64,000 nt of DNA from Methanothermobacter sp. (GTDB lineage Archaea; Methanobacteriota; Methanobacteria; Methanobacteriales; Methanothermobacteraceae), in NCBI RefSeq assembly GCF_030055425.1, contig NZ_JASFYE010000002.1, positions 169,133 through 233,132 of the forward strand, read 5' to 3'. Each line of letters begins with the position of its first letter. Position 1 is the stretch's first letter. A program made the translations under genes and the position numbers. The notes beneath the pieces are model-generated. The model had not been told where the DNA came from. It ran no database searches and worked only from the letters and a program-made list of their open reading frames with translations. Positions 49,828-59,457 of this stretch are shown one piece after another.

Positions 49828-50526
49828 CTACCATTTCTCTATCTGAATCCTTCCATTCCTTTCAATCCACCCTATCAGTCTCTCAGCATATTCAAGTTTG
49901 AGCCTCTTAACTGGATCAGCCCTTCCTGTTTCGGAACCCATGCCAGGCCTTGAGTACCTGGTTACAACCTCACCGAAATCCATACCGGCAAGTATCACGG
50001 TTTCTGCACCGAGGGCCTCTGCAAGGAAAACGGCCCGGTCACCATCCGTGAAGCCCCCAAAATTGTATATGCATCCATAGGGAACACTCTGGGTTGTCCC
50101 TATAAGGTTCTGGAGGCGTGGAAGATACTTCCTGAGCGCCTCAAGGTTGTTGCCGTGGGCATGAACCACCAGGGAGGCCCCCCTCCTGTTGGCCTCAATT
50201 ATATCCTCCATTCTACCGTCAAGGTCCGTCACGATTATATGGGGAATTAGGCCCTCCTCAAGAAGTGCTGTTGTCGCGCCATCTGCCGCCACTATGGTGA
50301 CATTCCCTCTGACCTCTTTGAATCTTTTAACGTGTTTCCTGAGTGATGGCCCAGCACCGAATACGATGAAGTCCAGTGAGGGAACCCTCAGGATTTCGGG
50401 TCCCGGGCAGCCATGCTCCCTCAGGAAGGATTCCAGGTAGGATGCAGACTCCTCATCGGCCTTCCTCCTGAATCCAAAGTCATCAAGTATTTTCCCATAC
50501 CATTCGAGCCAGACTTCCATTTCCAT
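49828..50526 (-). CDS. mptE: 6-hydroxymethyl-7,8-dihydropterin diphosphokinase MptE
   Basis: 232 residues of the DUF115 family. VTDLDGRMEDI, VVHAHGNN, NFGGFTDGDRA and AGMDFG fit MptE, which makes the pterin diphosphate used for tetrahydromethanopterin, the C1 carrier of methanogenesis. Standalone transcription unit. Confidence 0.87.
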   Translation of the reverse strand: MEMEVWLEWYGKILDDFGFRRKADEESASYLESFLREHGCPGPEILRVPSLDFIVFGAGPSLRKHVKRFKEVRGNVTIVAADGATTALLEEGLIPHIIVTDLDGRMEDIIEANRRGASLVVHAHGNNLEALRKYLPRLQNLIGTTQSVPYGCIYNFGGFTDGDRAVFLAEALGAETVILAGMDFGEVVTRYSRPGMGSETGRADPVKRLKLEYAERLIGWIERNGRIQIEKW

Positions 50527-50724
50527 GGGACAAATCTAGTGGGGGTGATATATGATTCTTTTGATCAGACTTTCTGGTTCCATCCAGTGGCAGAGCCCGG
50601 TGACCTCCATGTGGTCCTCCAACCTGAACCTCATGATATAATCACATGTGTAAATCTTTTTAAATGCACGGATTAAAAATAAGTACAGGTTACAGAATCC
50701 ACTTGAATCTGGAGGTTTTTTGGA

Positions 50725-51882
50725 ATGGATGAAACACTGCTTATGATCCCCGGGCCAACACGGGTGGCCCAGAGAGTCCTTAAGGCAATGTCAGAGAACA
50801 TTGTTAACCACAGGAGCGCACTGTTTGGTAAAATACTCACTGAAACAACTGAGATGATGTCCGATGTCTTCAGGACAAACAATAAATCTTACCTGCTAAC
50901 AGGGTCGGGGACGGCTGCCATGGAGGCGGCGGTTGCAAACATCATCGAACCCGGTGACAAAATCCTGAACGTTGTTGGAGGCAAATTCGGCCAGCGGTTT
51001 GCACAGATAGTTGAGGCTTTTGGCGGGGAATCAATCAGAATAGATGTGGAGTGGGGCAGCGCCGTCAACCCCGATGAGATAGGATATATGCTTGAGGAGA
51101 ATGACGATATAAAGGCAGTCACCGTTGTTCACAATGAGACATCAACCGGTGTTGCAAACCCAATAAAGGAGATAGGTAAGATAATGGCGGATTACGACGC
51201 CCTCTACATAGTTGACACGGTCTCATCCCTTGGTGGGGACGAGGTTGATGTTGACGGCTACGGCATAGACATCTGCGTGACCGGCTCCCAGAAGTGCCTT
51301 GCAGCCCCTCCTGGCATGGCAGCCATAACACTCAGTGACGACGCCTGGAGCGCTGTCGAATCGGTGGATAACCCCAGGACATACTACCTGAACCTCAAGA
51401 AGTACAGGAAGAGCGGGGATGCCGAGCCACCTGAAACCCCCTACACACCTGCAGTCTCACTGATATACGCAATGCACGAGGCACTTCAGGTGATAATGGA
51501 GGAGGGACTCAGCAACAGGATAAAGAGGCATAAACTGGCAGCTGAGGCAACCAGGAATGCTGTAAAGGCCCTCAACCTTGAACTCTTCCCTGATGAATTG
51601 GTATCATCAACCACAGTGACGGCCGTTAATCTACCTGAGGGCGTCACAGATGGGGAACTCAGGGGGACAATGAGGAACAAGTACCACGTTGAACTCGCAG
51701 GGGGCCAGGACCACCTAAAGGGCAAGATATTCAGGATAGGCCACATGGGTAACATAACCCACAGGGAACTTATAACAACATTCTCAGCCCTGGAGATGAC
51801 CCTAAGGGAGCTGGGCTTTGAAGTTGAAATGGGAGAGGCGGTGGCCGCGGTTGCCGACACCTACCTCCCAGAGGATGTCTGA
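50725..51882 (+). CDS. Class V aminotransferase (aspartate/serine-pyruvate type)
   Basis: 385 residues, fold type I class V. PGPTRVAQRVLKAM, TGSGTAAMEAA, VHNETSTGV and the PLP Lys in VTGSQKCLAAPPG are visible. A Methanothermobacter enzyme of this class was reported as an aspartate aminotransferase, so that activity is likely; alanine-glyoxylate exchange is another option. TATA-like TTTTTAAATG near 50656-50666; ribosome site GGAGG at 50711-50715. Confidence 0.87.
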   Translation: MDETLLMIPGPTRVAQRVLKAMSENIVNHRSALFGKILTETTEMMSDVFRTNNKSYLLTGSGTAAMEAAVANIIEPGDKILNVVGGKFGQRFAQIVEAFGGESIRIDVEWGSAVNPDEIGYMLEENDDIKAVTVVHNETSTGVANPIKEIGKIMADYDALYIVDTVSSLGGDEVDVDGYGIDICVTGSQKCLAAPPGMAAITLSDDAWSAVESVDNPRTYYLNLKKYRKSGDAEPPETPYTPAVSLIYAMHEALQVIMEEGLSNRIKRHKLAAEATRNAVKALNLELFPDELVSSTTVTAVNLPEGVTDGELRGTMRNKYHVELAGGQDHLKGKIFRIGHMGNITHRELITTFSALEMTLRELGFEVEMGEAVAAVADTYLPEDV

Positions 51883-51886
51883 ACGG

Positions 51887-51936
51887 GATTATTTTTCCCA
51901 ATTCTTTTTTTCAGGCCAAAAATTCCTTTTTTTCTC
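51887..51936. terminator. T-run terminators between convergent genes
   Basis: Three T tracts (about 51890, 51904 and 51926) follow the aminotransferase stop in a 65-base spacer, enough to end plus-strand transcription. The minus-strand gene arrives from the other side. Confidence 0.5.
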
Positions 51937-51947
51937 CAGTTAATGAT

Positions 51948-53516
51948 CTACAGATCTGGAAGCGGTATGTTCTCCTCTTCAACCATTAACTCCACGAGAT
52001 AGGGTTCTCCTGAATCAAGACCCCTTTCAACGGCCCCTGCAACGTCACCAATTTCATAGACCCTCTCTGCACCTATACCATAAGCACCTGCAAGTTTAAC
52101 AAAATCAGGGTTCCTCATCTTAACAGAGTAGCTTGCACCGTATTTCATCTCCTGCCACTGCCTTATAACATCAAGCTGCCGGTTGTTCAGTATGCACATG
52201 GTGATTCCAAGGTCCAGTTCAGCCAAGGTTCCGAGTTCCTGCATGGTCATCTGGAAACCCCCGTCCCCTGCCACCAGCAGAACATCATCATCTGGCCTCG
52301 CAATTTTGGCACCCACTGCAGCAGGCAGGCCATATCCCATGGGCCCAAACCCCCCGGAGAAGAGGAGGCTGCGTTCCCTGAGAACCCTCCGGTGGAGGGT
52401 GACCCAGGTTGTGTGGCTTCCAGCGTCACTGACCACAACCGCATCCGGGGCTGCATCTAGGATGCTGCGGACGGCTGAGGAGGTTTTAAGGGTTTTCTCT
52501 TCGCCGAGAGGTAAATCATAGAGGGGGAGATTTTTTGCACTGAAGTCATGAAGTTCCCTTAACCATCTTAAGGGATGTTTCACATGAATACCATGCATCA
52601 GAAAGTCCCTTACATTCATATTTAGCCTGAAATCACCCCTCAGGACATTGGGGTCTGTATTAACGTGTATAATCCGGGGGTTACCCATCGCCGCTGAGGT
52701 CCTCTCTGAGAGCCTTGAGCCAAGCACCAGGAGAACATCACATTCCCTTGCAGCATAGTTTCCTGCAGGGGTCCCCCTTGTCCCTGTCATTCCAAGACAG
52801 AGTGGGTGGTCCTCTGGTAGAACACCCCTCCCACTGTAGGTAGTCACAACCGGGAGCTGATTTTCAGTGATAAATTTCCTGAACTCCTCAACGGCTCCTG
52901 CCCAGATTATGCCTGCGCCTGCCAGGACCAGGGGCTTTGCTGCTGACCTCAGAACTTCAATGGCATCACTAAGGTCTGGTGTTTTAAAGGGTGTGCTGGG
53001 GGGTTTTTCAATGGTCCCCACCCCCTCCTCAAGCACATCCTTGGGGAGGTTGATGTGCATCACCCCTGTGACTCCCCTCTCAAATGCATCGAGGGTCTCA
53101 AGGAGTGCAAGGGATGCATCCTCCCCATTAAGGGCGGTTCTACTTTTCTTCACAACTGGACTGAAGACACCCTCTATGTCTGCCTCCTGGAACCTGCCCC
53201 CACCTTCACCCCTGGGAAGGTCCCCTGTTAGGGCTATGAGGGGCACAGAATCGGTGTTTGCAGCGGCCACCCCCATCACAAGGTTCAGGGCCCCGGGGCC
53301 GCCGGTGGCCACGCATACACCTGGCCTTCCAGAGGCCCGGGCGTAGCCGTCTGCAGCATGTACAGCCCCCTGTTCGTGCCTCATGAGAACATGCTGGATC
53401 CCTGATTTTCTGAGGGCCTCATAGAGGGGGAGTATCTGTTCACCGGGATGCCCGAATATGTGGGTGAAACCTGCCTCCTCAAGTATCTCTGTGAGGACCT
53501 CTGCGCACACCTTCAT
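51948..53516 (-). CDS. Thiamine diphosphate enzyme, acetolactate synthase-like
   Basis: 522 residues, three-domain ThDP fold. E48 in RHEQGAVHAADGYARA is the cofactor-activating Glu; the ThDP motif is GDGGFQMTMQELGTLAELDL to NN. No regulatory small subunit is adjacent and the FAD-binding middle domain looks reduced, so it may not be the biosynthetic IlvB; a benzoylformate decarboxylase-, sulfopyruvate- or acetolactate-type activity is possible. Confidence 0.8.
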   Translation of the reverse strand: MKVCAEVLTEILEEAGFTHIFGHPGEQILPLYEALRKSGIQHVLMRHEQGAVHAADGYARASGRPGVCVATGGPGALNLVMGVAAANTDSVPLIALTGDLPRGEGGGRFQEADIEGVFSPVVKKSRTALNGEDASLALLETLDAFERGVTGVMHINLPKDVLEEGVGTIEKPPSTPFKTPDLSDAIEVLRSAAKPLVLAGAGIIWAGAVEEFRKFITENQLPVVTTYSGRGVLPEDHPLCLGMTGTRGTPAGNYAARECDVLLVLGSRLSERTSAAMGNPRIIHVNTDPNVLRGDFRLNMNVRDFLMHGIHVKHPLRWLRELHDFSAKNLPLYDLPLGEEKTLKTSSAVRSILDAAPDAVVVSDAGSHTTWVTLHRRVLRERSLLFSGGFGPMGYGLPAAVGAKIARPDDDVLLVAGDGGFQMTMQELGTLAELDLGITMCILNNRQLDVIRQWQEMKYGASYSVKMRNPDFVKLAGAYGIGAERVYEIGDVAGAVERGLDSGEPYLVELMVEEENIPLPDL

Positions 53517-53585
53517 GACTTCAAGTATATTCTGCCAACTATTTAAATCATGAAATAGAAAAATTACTGTAAGTGGGGGTTTATT

Positions 53586-55547
53586 ATGAGCGGGCAGCTA
53601 GATTCTCTTCTTAAGGAGGAACGAATTTTCAATCCAGATGACGAAACAGTTAGAAACAGCAATATAAGGATCTGGATGGATCAACATGGCATAGGGGATT
53701 ATGATGAGCTCCTTGAGAGGGCCAGGTCGGATCCTGAATGGTTCTGGGATGAAATGGCATCTGAACTTGAATGGTTCAGTCCATACGAGAGGGTCCTTGA
53801 ATGGGAACCACCCCATGCCAGATGGTTCACAGGCGGAAGGTTCAATATAACCTACAATGCACTTGACAGGCACGTAGCGGGTCCTGAAAAGAACAGGGTC
53901 GCCTATATATGGGAGGGTGAGGATGGTAGCGTCAGAAAGCTCACCTACTATGACCTCTACCGTGAGGTTAACCGTCTTGCCAATGCACTGAAGGGTATGG
54001 GTGTCGGGAAGGGGGACCGTGTGAGCATCTACCTTCCCATGATACCTGAACTTCCGGTTGCGATGCTGGCATGCGCGAGGATAGGGGCCGTTCACAGCGT
54101 CGTATTCAGCGGTTTCTGGGCCAAAGCGTTCCGTGAGAGGGCTGCAGATGCAGAGGCAAAGGTTGCAATAACTGCAGATGCATTCTACCGGAGGGGTAAA
54201 TTAATAAGGCTCAAGGAGACCCTGGACATGGTTGCAGATGACATTCCATCACTTGAGAGGGTCATAGTCGTTGACAGGCTCGGGGAGGAAGTGAACATGG
54301 TTGAGGGGCGGGATGTGCTCTGGGAGGATGCAGTTGATGGGATGAGTGATGAATGCCCCTGTGAGGAGCTCGACCCGGAGGACTCCCTCTTCATACTCTA
54401 CACCTCGGGCACCACAGGAAAACCCAAGGGAGTGGTGCACACACACGGGGGCTACGCAGCTGGTGTGAGTTCCACATACCGGTTTGTCTTTGATGTAAAG
54501 GAAAGGGACATCTGGTGGTGCGCAGCGGATATAGGCTGGATAACAGGTCACAGCTACATAGTCTACGCCCCCCTCATTGAGGGCTCAACATCGGTTATGT
54601 ATGAGGGGGCCCCTGATTACCCTGACCCTGGAAGGATATGGAGCATGATTGAAAGGTACGGTGTGACAATCTTCTACACTGCCCCCACAACCGTCAGGCT
54701 CTTCATGAAGTACGGGAACAAGTGGCCTGAAAAGTATGACCTCAGCACCCTCAGATTACTTGGATCTGTGGGTGAACCCATAAACCCTGAGGCATGGATG
54801 TGGTACTACAGGACTATTGGTGGTGGCAGATGCCCCATCATGGACACCTGGTGGCAGACAGAGACCGGGATGCACATGATAACACCCCTTCCTGTAACAC
54901 CACTCAAGCCGGGGTCTGCAGGAAAGCCCTTTCCCACAGTGGTGGCTGATGTGGTTGATGATAACGGCGAGAGCATACGTGGAAGCGGGGGGCACCTGGT
55001 TATAAGGACGCCCTGGCCTGCAATGTTCAGGACACTTTTCAGGGAACCTGAGAGGTATGTGGAGGCATACTGGAGCACCTTCCCGGGGGTTTACCTCAGT
55101 GGAGATGTTGCAAGGATAGATGATGACGGCTACTTCTGGATACAGGGAAGGGAGGATGATGTCCTCAACGTCGCAGGTCACAGGATAAGCACAGCCGAGG
55201 TTGAATCGGCCCTTGTAAGCCACCCTGATGTTGTTGAGGCCGCGGTGGTCGGAAAACCGGATATACTGAAGGGTGAGGAGATAGCGGCATTCGTGACACT
55301 CCGGGACACCGTGAAGCCAGTACCACGCCTCAAGGGCGTTCTGAGGGAGCATGTCAGGAGGGAGATAGGGCCAATAGCAAGTCCGAGTTACATTGAATTC
55401 GTTGAGGACCTGCCAAAAACACGTTCAGGTAAGATAATGAGGAGGGTTATAAAGGCCCTTATAAGGGGTGAAGACACCGGTGATCTGAGCACACTCTCAA
55501 ACCCCGAGTCTGTGAGGATGCTTGAGGAGAGGCTTCAGACAATTTAA
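53586..55547 (+). CDS. acs: AMP-forming acetyl-CoA synthetase
   Basis: 653 residues, intact. Activates acetate via acetyl-AMP for assimilation. YTSGTTGKPKGVVHTHGGY, the W-TETG region (DTWWQTETGMHM), DVARIDDDGYFWIQGREDDV and the acylated Lys in TRSGKIMRR are present. GGGGGT lies before the ATG and TATTTAAA near 53540. Related Methanothermobacter sequences have been reported with frame defects, but none is seen here. Confidence 0.94.
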   Translation: MSGQLDSLLKEERIFNPDDETVRNSNIRIWMDQHGIGDYDELLERARSDPEWFWDEMASELEWFSPYERVLEWEPPHARWFTGGRFNITYNALDRHVAGPEKNRVAYIWEGEDGSVRKLTYYDLYREVNRLANALKGMGVGKGDRVSIYLPMIPELPVAMLACARIGAVHSVVFSGFWAKAFRERAADAEAKVAITADAFYRRGKLIRLKETLDMVADDIPSLERVIVVDRLGEEVNMVEGRDVLWEDAVDGMSDECPCEELDPEDSLFILYTSGTTGKPKGVVHTHGGYAAGVSSTYRFVFDVKERDIWWCAADIGWITGHSYIVYAPLIEGSTSVMYEGAPDYPDPGRIWSMIERYGVTIFYTAPTTVRLFMKYGNKWPEKYDLSTLRLLGSVGEPINPEAWMWYYRTIGGGRCPIMDTWWQTETGMHMITPLPVTPLKPGSAGKPFPTVVADVVDDNGESIRGSGGHLVIRTPWPAMFRTLFREPERYVEAYWSTFPGVYLSGDVARIDDDGYFWIQGREDDVLNVAGHRISTAEVESALVSHPDVVEAAVVGKPDILKGEEIAAFVTLRDTVKPVPRLKGVLREHVRREIGPIASPSYIEFVEDLPKTRSGKIMRRVIKALIRGEDTGDLSTLSNPESVRMLEERLQTI

Positions 55548-55552
55548 TCCGG

Positions 55553-56005
55553 TCAGTCCTCCTGGTAGCTTCCACTGTACCTCCCAGAACCCTTAACAGG
55601 GAATACAATTCCCTGAGCTATCCTTTCACCTCTCTTGATCCTGTACTGATATTCACCACAGTTCTGGACAAGGAACTGGAGCGTCCCCCTGAATCCAGGG
55701 TCCCCAACTGCGGTGTGGACCGATACAAAGGATCTCAGCAGAGTTGACCTTGGAAGGTAAAGCATGGCGTAACCCTCAGGTATCTCTATCCTCCTATCAA
55801 CACTCACAAGATAGGATTTCCCTGGTTCCAGTGTGTATAAAGGGGGATCCAGCCTTTCAAGGGGCGGTAGATTCTTTTCATCGTCAATCAGTGAACCTGG
55901 ACCTGCCTGCCGGTAAACCTCATCAACACGAAGGTCAATCCCAGCCGGCTGTACCAGTTCCTTGAAATCCGGAAAAAGTCTTATTAACTCCTTTTCTCCG
56001 ATCAT
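55553..56005 (-). CDS. dUTPase/dCTP deaminase family protein
   Basis: 150 residues of the trimeric dUTPase fold. PRSTLLRSFVSVHTAVGDPGFRG is the central motif, and QPAGIDLRV and RIAQGIVF follow the family. Shorter than typical DCD (about 190), which favours a dUTPase-like or bifunctional member; the two cannot be told apart by eye. Confidence 0.8.
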   Translation of the reverse strand: MIGEKELIRLFPDFKELVQPAGIDLRVDEVYRQAGPGSLIDDEKNLPPLERLDPPLYTLEPGKSYLVSVDRRIEIPEGYAMLYLPRSTLLRSFVSVHTAVGDPGFRGTLQFLVQNCGEYQYRIKRGERIAQGIVFPVKGSGRYSGSYQED

Positions 56006-56095
56006 ATCTCATTCCTCTCTGTTTGATAATGTAATATAAAGTCATCCAGTTTAAGACTTATTAGATGAGACTCCATAGTTATATCTGGTGGTACC

Positions 56096-56281
56096 ATGCC
56101 TGTTATTCAGATAAGCTGCAATAAGCTGACAAGGGAAAAGAAGAGGGAACTTGTAAAACGCATAACGGAGGTCTCAAGTGAGGTGATGGGCCTTCCAGAG
56201 TCAACAATAACGGTACTCATAAGGGAGGTCCCACCGGAGGATGTTGGTGTTGGGGGGATACTCCTCTGTGACAGGGATTGA
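56096..56281 (+). CDS. 4-oxalocrotonate tautomerase-like protein
   Basis: 61 residues. Pro at position 2, which becomes the N-terminal catalytic Pro after Met removal, followed by VIQISCNKLTREKKRELVKR. Small hexameric tautomerase family; physiological substrate in methanogens is unknown. Stands alone between dUTPase-like and REC-GAF-PAS genes. Confidence 0.85.
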   Translation: MPVIQISCNKLTREKKRELVKRITEVSSEVMGLPESTITVLIREVPPEDVGVGGILLCDRD

Positions 56282-56329
56282 AAGATTTTTTATTCTCAGA
56301 TGAGGGGATAGATAAGAAATTAAGATTTT

Positions 56330-57604
56330 TTAATTTTCAGCTGGAGAACGATCAATTAAAAATACCGTTACAGTGTCCCCTGAGGTTTTAACGGTTCTCA
56401 ATTCCAGAAACTTCACAGAATCTCCGTTACGGTACTGAAGAAGTTCCCACCTGGAATCATCACCCCTCTCAGCTGCCCTGATTATCTCTTTTAAATCATC
56501 CTCATGGAGACCGCTGAGCACATCCTCAATGCTCTCACCACCGGCAGTCTCCAGGCCGGTTAAGATTGAGGCTGCTCTATTGAGTTCAGCAAGATGGATA
56601 CCATCTCCAACCCTGAAGTTGAGTATGGCCAGAGGGGTTGATTCAAAAATTTCCCTCAACAACTCCTCATTTCTTTCAAGTTCACATATCCTTTTCTCCA
56701 TTTCACCAAGGACACTTTCAGATTCAAGGCGGAAGGATATGTCAGCTGCAAGTTCAGCAAGGAGTTCCACCTCCTCAGGGTCGAATGAGTCCTTCTCTGA
56801 GGAGTAAACGGTTAGGGCCCCTATGTTTTCGTCCATGACCCTGATGGGAAGTCCCATAACAGACATGTATCCCCTGCCAATGGCCTCATCCCTCCATGGA
56901 GCGAATGATGGATCATTCTCTGTGTCCCTTATGATTACGGGTTTCCCCTCCTTTATGGATCTTCCTGTGGGTCCCTCACTGTATCTGCCCTCACCCCAGC
57001 TCACCCGTATGGAGTCAAGGTATCCCTCATGGAAACCATACTCTGCAACCGGCCGGACGGATCTGAATTCATCATCCTCCTTAAACCCTATCCAGGCCAT
57101 TCTGTAGCCGCCCACATCAACCATGATTCTGCATATTTCCATTAAGAGTTCTTCTGTATCATTGATCCTGACTATGGCCTGGTTGCAGTCACTGAGCATC
57201 CTGAGGGAACGGTTGAGTTTTCTTATCTTCCTTTCGCTTCTGTGCCTCTGGATGGCCAGTTCTATTGTGAAAAAGAGTTCCTTCTCATCGAATGGCTTTA
57301 TGAGGTAACCGTATGGTTGAACCTCCCTGGCACTCTCCATCGTGGATTCCTCGGAGTGTGCTGATAGAAAAACAACGGGTATATCAAGATCCTTTATCCT
57401 CTCTGCGGCTTCAACCCCACTCATGGGGCCCCTGAGGATTATGTCCATGAGAATAAGGTCTGGACGGAGTTTCTCTGCAAGTTCAACTGCGGCCTCCCCG
57501 CTGTGTGCGATTCCAGTCACATCGTAACCCTGGAATTCCAGTTTCCTCTGGAGGTCCATTGCAGTTATTGCCTCATCCTCAACCAGCAGTACCCTTGCAG
57601 TCAT
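56330..57604 (-). CDS. REC-GAF-PAS signal transduction protein
   Basis: 424 residues from ATG 57604, with GGAGGGGG upstream. Receiver domain 1-120 with D10 and phospho-acceptor D54 (LILMDIILRG) and YGYLIKPFDE; GAF about 145-310 (MAWIGFKEDD, GLPIRVMDENIGALTVYSS); PAS about 320-424. No kinase or DNA-binding output is present, so it must receive phosphate from another histidine kinase and act by protein contact. Confidence 0.87.
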   Translation of the reverse strand: MTARVLLVEDEAITAMDLQRKLEFQGYDVTGIAHSGEAAVELAEKLRPDLILMDIILRGPMSGVEAAERIKDLDIPVVFLSAHSEESTMESAREVQPYGYLIKPFDEKELFFTIELAIQRHRSERKIRKLNRSLRMLSDCNQAIVRINDTEELLMEICRIMVDVGGYRMAWIGFKEDDEFRSVRPVAEYGFHEGYLDSIRVSWGEGRYSEGPTGRSIKEGKPVIIRDTENDPSFAPWRDEAIGRGYMSVMGLPIRVMDENIGALTVYSSEKDSFDPEEVELLAELAADISFRLESESVLGEMEKRICELERNEELLREIFESTPLAILNFRVGDGIHLAELNRAASILTGLETAGGESIEDVLSGLHEDDLKEIIRAAERGDDSRWELLQYRNGDSVKFLELRTVKTSGDTVTVFLIDRSPAEN

Positions 57605-57635
57605 CTGGAAACCCCCTCCACGGAAATGGAGATCG

Positions 57636-57669
57636 CATTGTATAAAAATAGATAACATTGTATAAAAAT
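57636..57669 (-). promoter_or_regulatory. Duplicated TATA-like element before the REC-GAF-PAS gene
   Basis: The 14-base ATTTTTATACAATG (minus strand) occurs at 57649-57636 and 57669-57656, a 20-base period. Either copy could be a TATA box for the 57604 start; a tandem pair is unusual. Confidence 0.5.
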
Positions 57670-57710
57670 TTTTGGATGATGTGAGGATAACTTGTAAACT
57701 GAGAATCAGG

Positions 57711-58793
57711 TCAGGTAAACAGCTGATCGGCCATCCATTCGGGCCGAAATTCCATGATGTCATCGTAGCCCTGCCCCGTACCTAGGAATATTATGGGCTT
57801 ACGGATCATGTAACCGATGGATAGGGCTGCACCGCCACGGGCATCGGCATCAGCCTTGGTGAGTATAACGGCATCTATGCCCACGGCTTCATCAAATTTG
57901 GTGGCCTGTTCAATGGCATCGTTACCTGTGAGGGCATCACCAACAAATACGATGAGGTCAGGCTTCACAACCCTCTTTATCTTGGCCATCTCATCCATGA
58001 GGTTGACGTTTGTCTGCATTCGCCCCGCCGTGTCTATTAGGACAACATCCTTACCCTGGGCCTTCGCATGGGATACGGCATCGAAGGCCACTGCAGCAGG
58101 GTCAGCCCCCTTACGGTGGCTTATAATTTTAACACCAAGTTTATCTGCGTGTTCATGTATCTGCTCTATCGCCCCTGCACGGAATGTATCTGCTGCAGCC
58201 ATAACAGGTTCAAGACCCATCCTCATGAAGTACCTGGCCACCTTGGCGATGGTGGTTGTCTTACCTGTACCGTTTATACCCACAAACATTATAACAAGGG
58301 GCTTCCTTTTTTCTGCAAGTTCTCTGATTTTAACTCCATCAACACTCAGAACATCCATGACGGCCTTTTTAAGGGCTTCCCTTGTGTAGTCTGAGATCTC
58401 AGTACTCCTCTTAACCTTCTTACCAACCAGCTCCTCCCTGAGTTCCTCAACGATCCTTTCAGCCACTTCAAGGGCCACGTCACTTTCAAGGAGGGCCATT
58501 TCCAGTTCCCAGAGGACGTCCTCAACGTCCTTCTCTGATATTTTCTTTTCCCTGAAAAATGAAAGGAAACCTGAGCCCTTTTCATCGCTCTGTTCTTCAG
58601 TTTCATCATCCTCTGATTCTGGAATGGGAGTCTCAGATTCTGTATTCTCGGTTTCGGCAGCTGCCACAGGCTCATGGCCGCCCTCTTCTGGGGAAACCTT
58701 CTCATCCTCAGATGGGGCTTCAGCACCTGAAGAGACCTTCTCGGTGATCTTCCCAACTGTCTCAGTGAATTTTTTCTTCAGAGATTCAAACAC
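57711..58793 (-). CDS. ftsY: SRP receptor FtsY
   Basis: 360 residues. A highly acidic, poorly conserved N-terminal A domain (about 20-75) then the NG GTPase: GINGTGKTTTIAKVA, DTFRAGAIEQ, DTAGRMQTN, TKADADARGG. Docks the signal recognition particle at the membrane. Starts one base after the prefoldin alpha stop, as is usual in archaea. Confidence 0.95.
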   Translation of the reverse strand: MFESLKKKFTETVGKITEKVSSGAEAPSEDEKVSPEEGGHEPVAAAETENTESETPIPESEDDETEEQSDEKGSGFLSFFREKKISEKDVEDVLWELEMALLESDVALEVAERIVEELREELVGKKVKRSTEISDYTREALKKAVMDVLSVDGVKIRELAEKRKPLVIMFVGINGTGKTTTIAKVARYFMRMGLEPVMAAADTFRAGAIEQIHEHADKLGVKIISHRKGADPAAVAFDAVSHAKAQGKDVVLIDTAGRMQTNVNLMDEMAKIKRVVKPDLIVFVGDALTGNDAIEQATKFDEAVGIDAVILTKADADARGGAALSIGYMIRKPIIFLGTGQGYDDIMEFRPEWMADQLFT

Positions 58794-59219
58794 TTACTCC
58801 TCACTTCCCCTTACCCTTTTAAGGAGTTCCTCTGCCTGAGGAGATAGTTTGAGGATGATGTCGGTTATCTTACGGAGGTTTTCACCCATCTTCTGGAGTG
58901 TTGCCTCAAGTTCCTTCTTCTGTGACTCGATGGTTTTCATGGCGTCCTCAAAGTTCTTCTTTATGGCAACACCAGCACCGACACTCATTATGACCTCGCT
59001 TGTCTCCTTGAGTTCCGCCTTTATGAAGGAACCGGCACCAACAGGTACAAGGGTTTCAGAGCCTTCCTTTTCCTGGATGTCCTTCAGTGTGTTTTCAAGT
59101 ATTTCCAGTTCACTGATCGTTGCCCGGACAGCCTCCATCTGCTGCTGGATGAGTTCTGCCTGGTTCTGGTAAATGTTGATCTGGTTCACTATCTCCTCAA
59201 GTTTCTGCTGGTCTTCCAT
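58794..59219 (-). CDS. pfdA: Prefoldin alpha subunit
   Basis: 141 residues with two coiled-coil helices ([37 protein letters not shown]) around a beta linker ([23 protein letters not shown]). Hexameric holdase with pfdB. Same strand and adjacent to ribosomal protein LX. Confidence 0.93.
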   Translation of the reverse strand: MEDQQKLEEIVNQINIYQNQAELIQQQMEAVRATISELEILENTLKDIQEKEGSETLVPVGAGSFIKAELKETSEVIMSVGAGVAIKKNFEDAMKTIESQKKELEATLQKMGENLRKITDIILKLSPQAEELLKRVRGSEE

Positions 59220-59223
59220 GGGA

Positions 59224-59454
59224 TCACCTCTGGACCAGCGCCCTGACCACCGGGTCCTCTACCTCCTCGGGTGATATCTCCTTTATCTCCTCAATCATAA
59301 CCTTGCTTCTTGGAACCCTGTGTTTACTTCCGAATTCTGAGTAGAGTCTTTCGTAGATCTCCTCTTCCCTTATTGCCTTGAGTTCCTTTGTGAATGGCTG
59401 AAGTTTATCACCCATCTGGAACTTTCCTTTAACCCTAAATATCTTCGTTTTCAT
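59224..59454 (-). CDS. rplX: Ribosomal protein LX (L18Ae/eL20)
   Basis: 76 residues: [22 protein letters not shown] and [20 protein letters not shown] match archaeal LX. Large-subunit protein. Three bases after eIF6. Confidence 0.93.
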   Translation of the reverse strand: MKTKIFRVKGKFQMGDKLQPFTKELKAIREEEIYERLYSEFGSKHRVPRSKVMIEEIKEISPEEVEDPVVRALVQR

Positions 59455-59457
59455 TTT

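Noticed and set aside
49750..49953. 67-codon plus-strand frame opposite mptE
   Set aside because: Lies mostly antisense to a clear MptE gene, has no ribosome site and shows no family traits.
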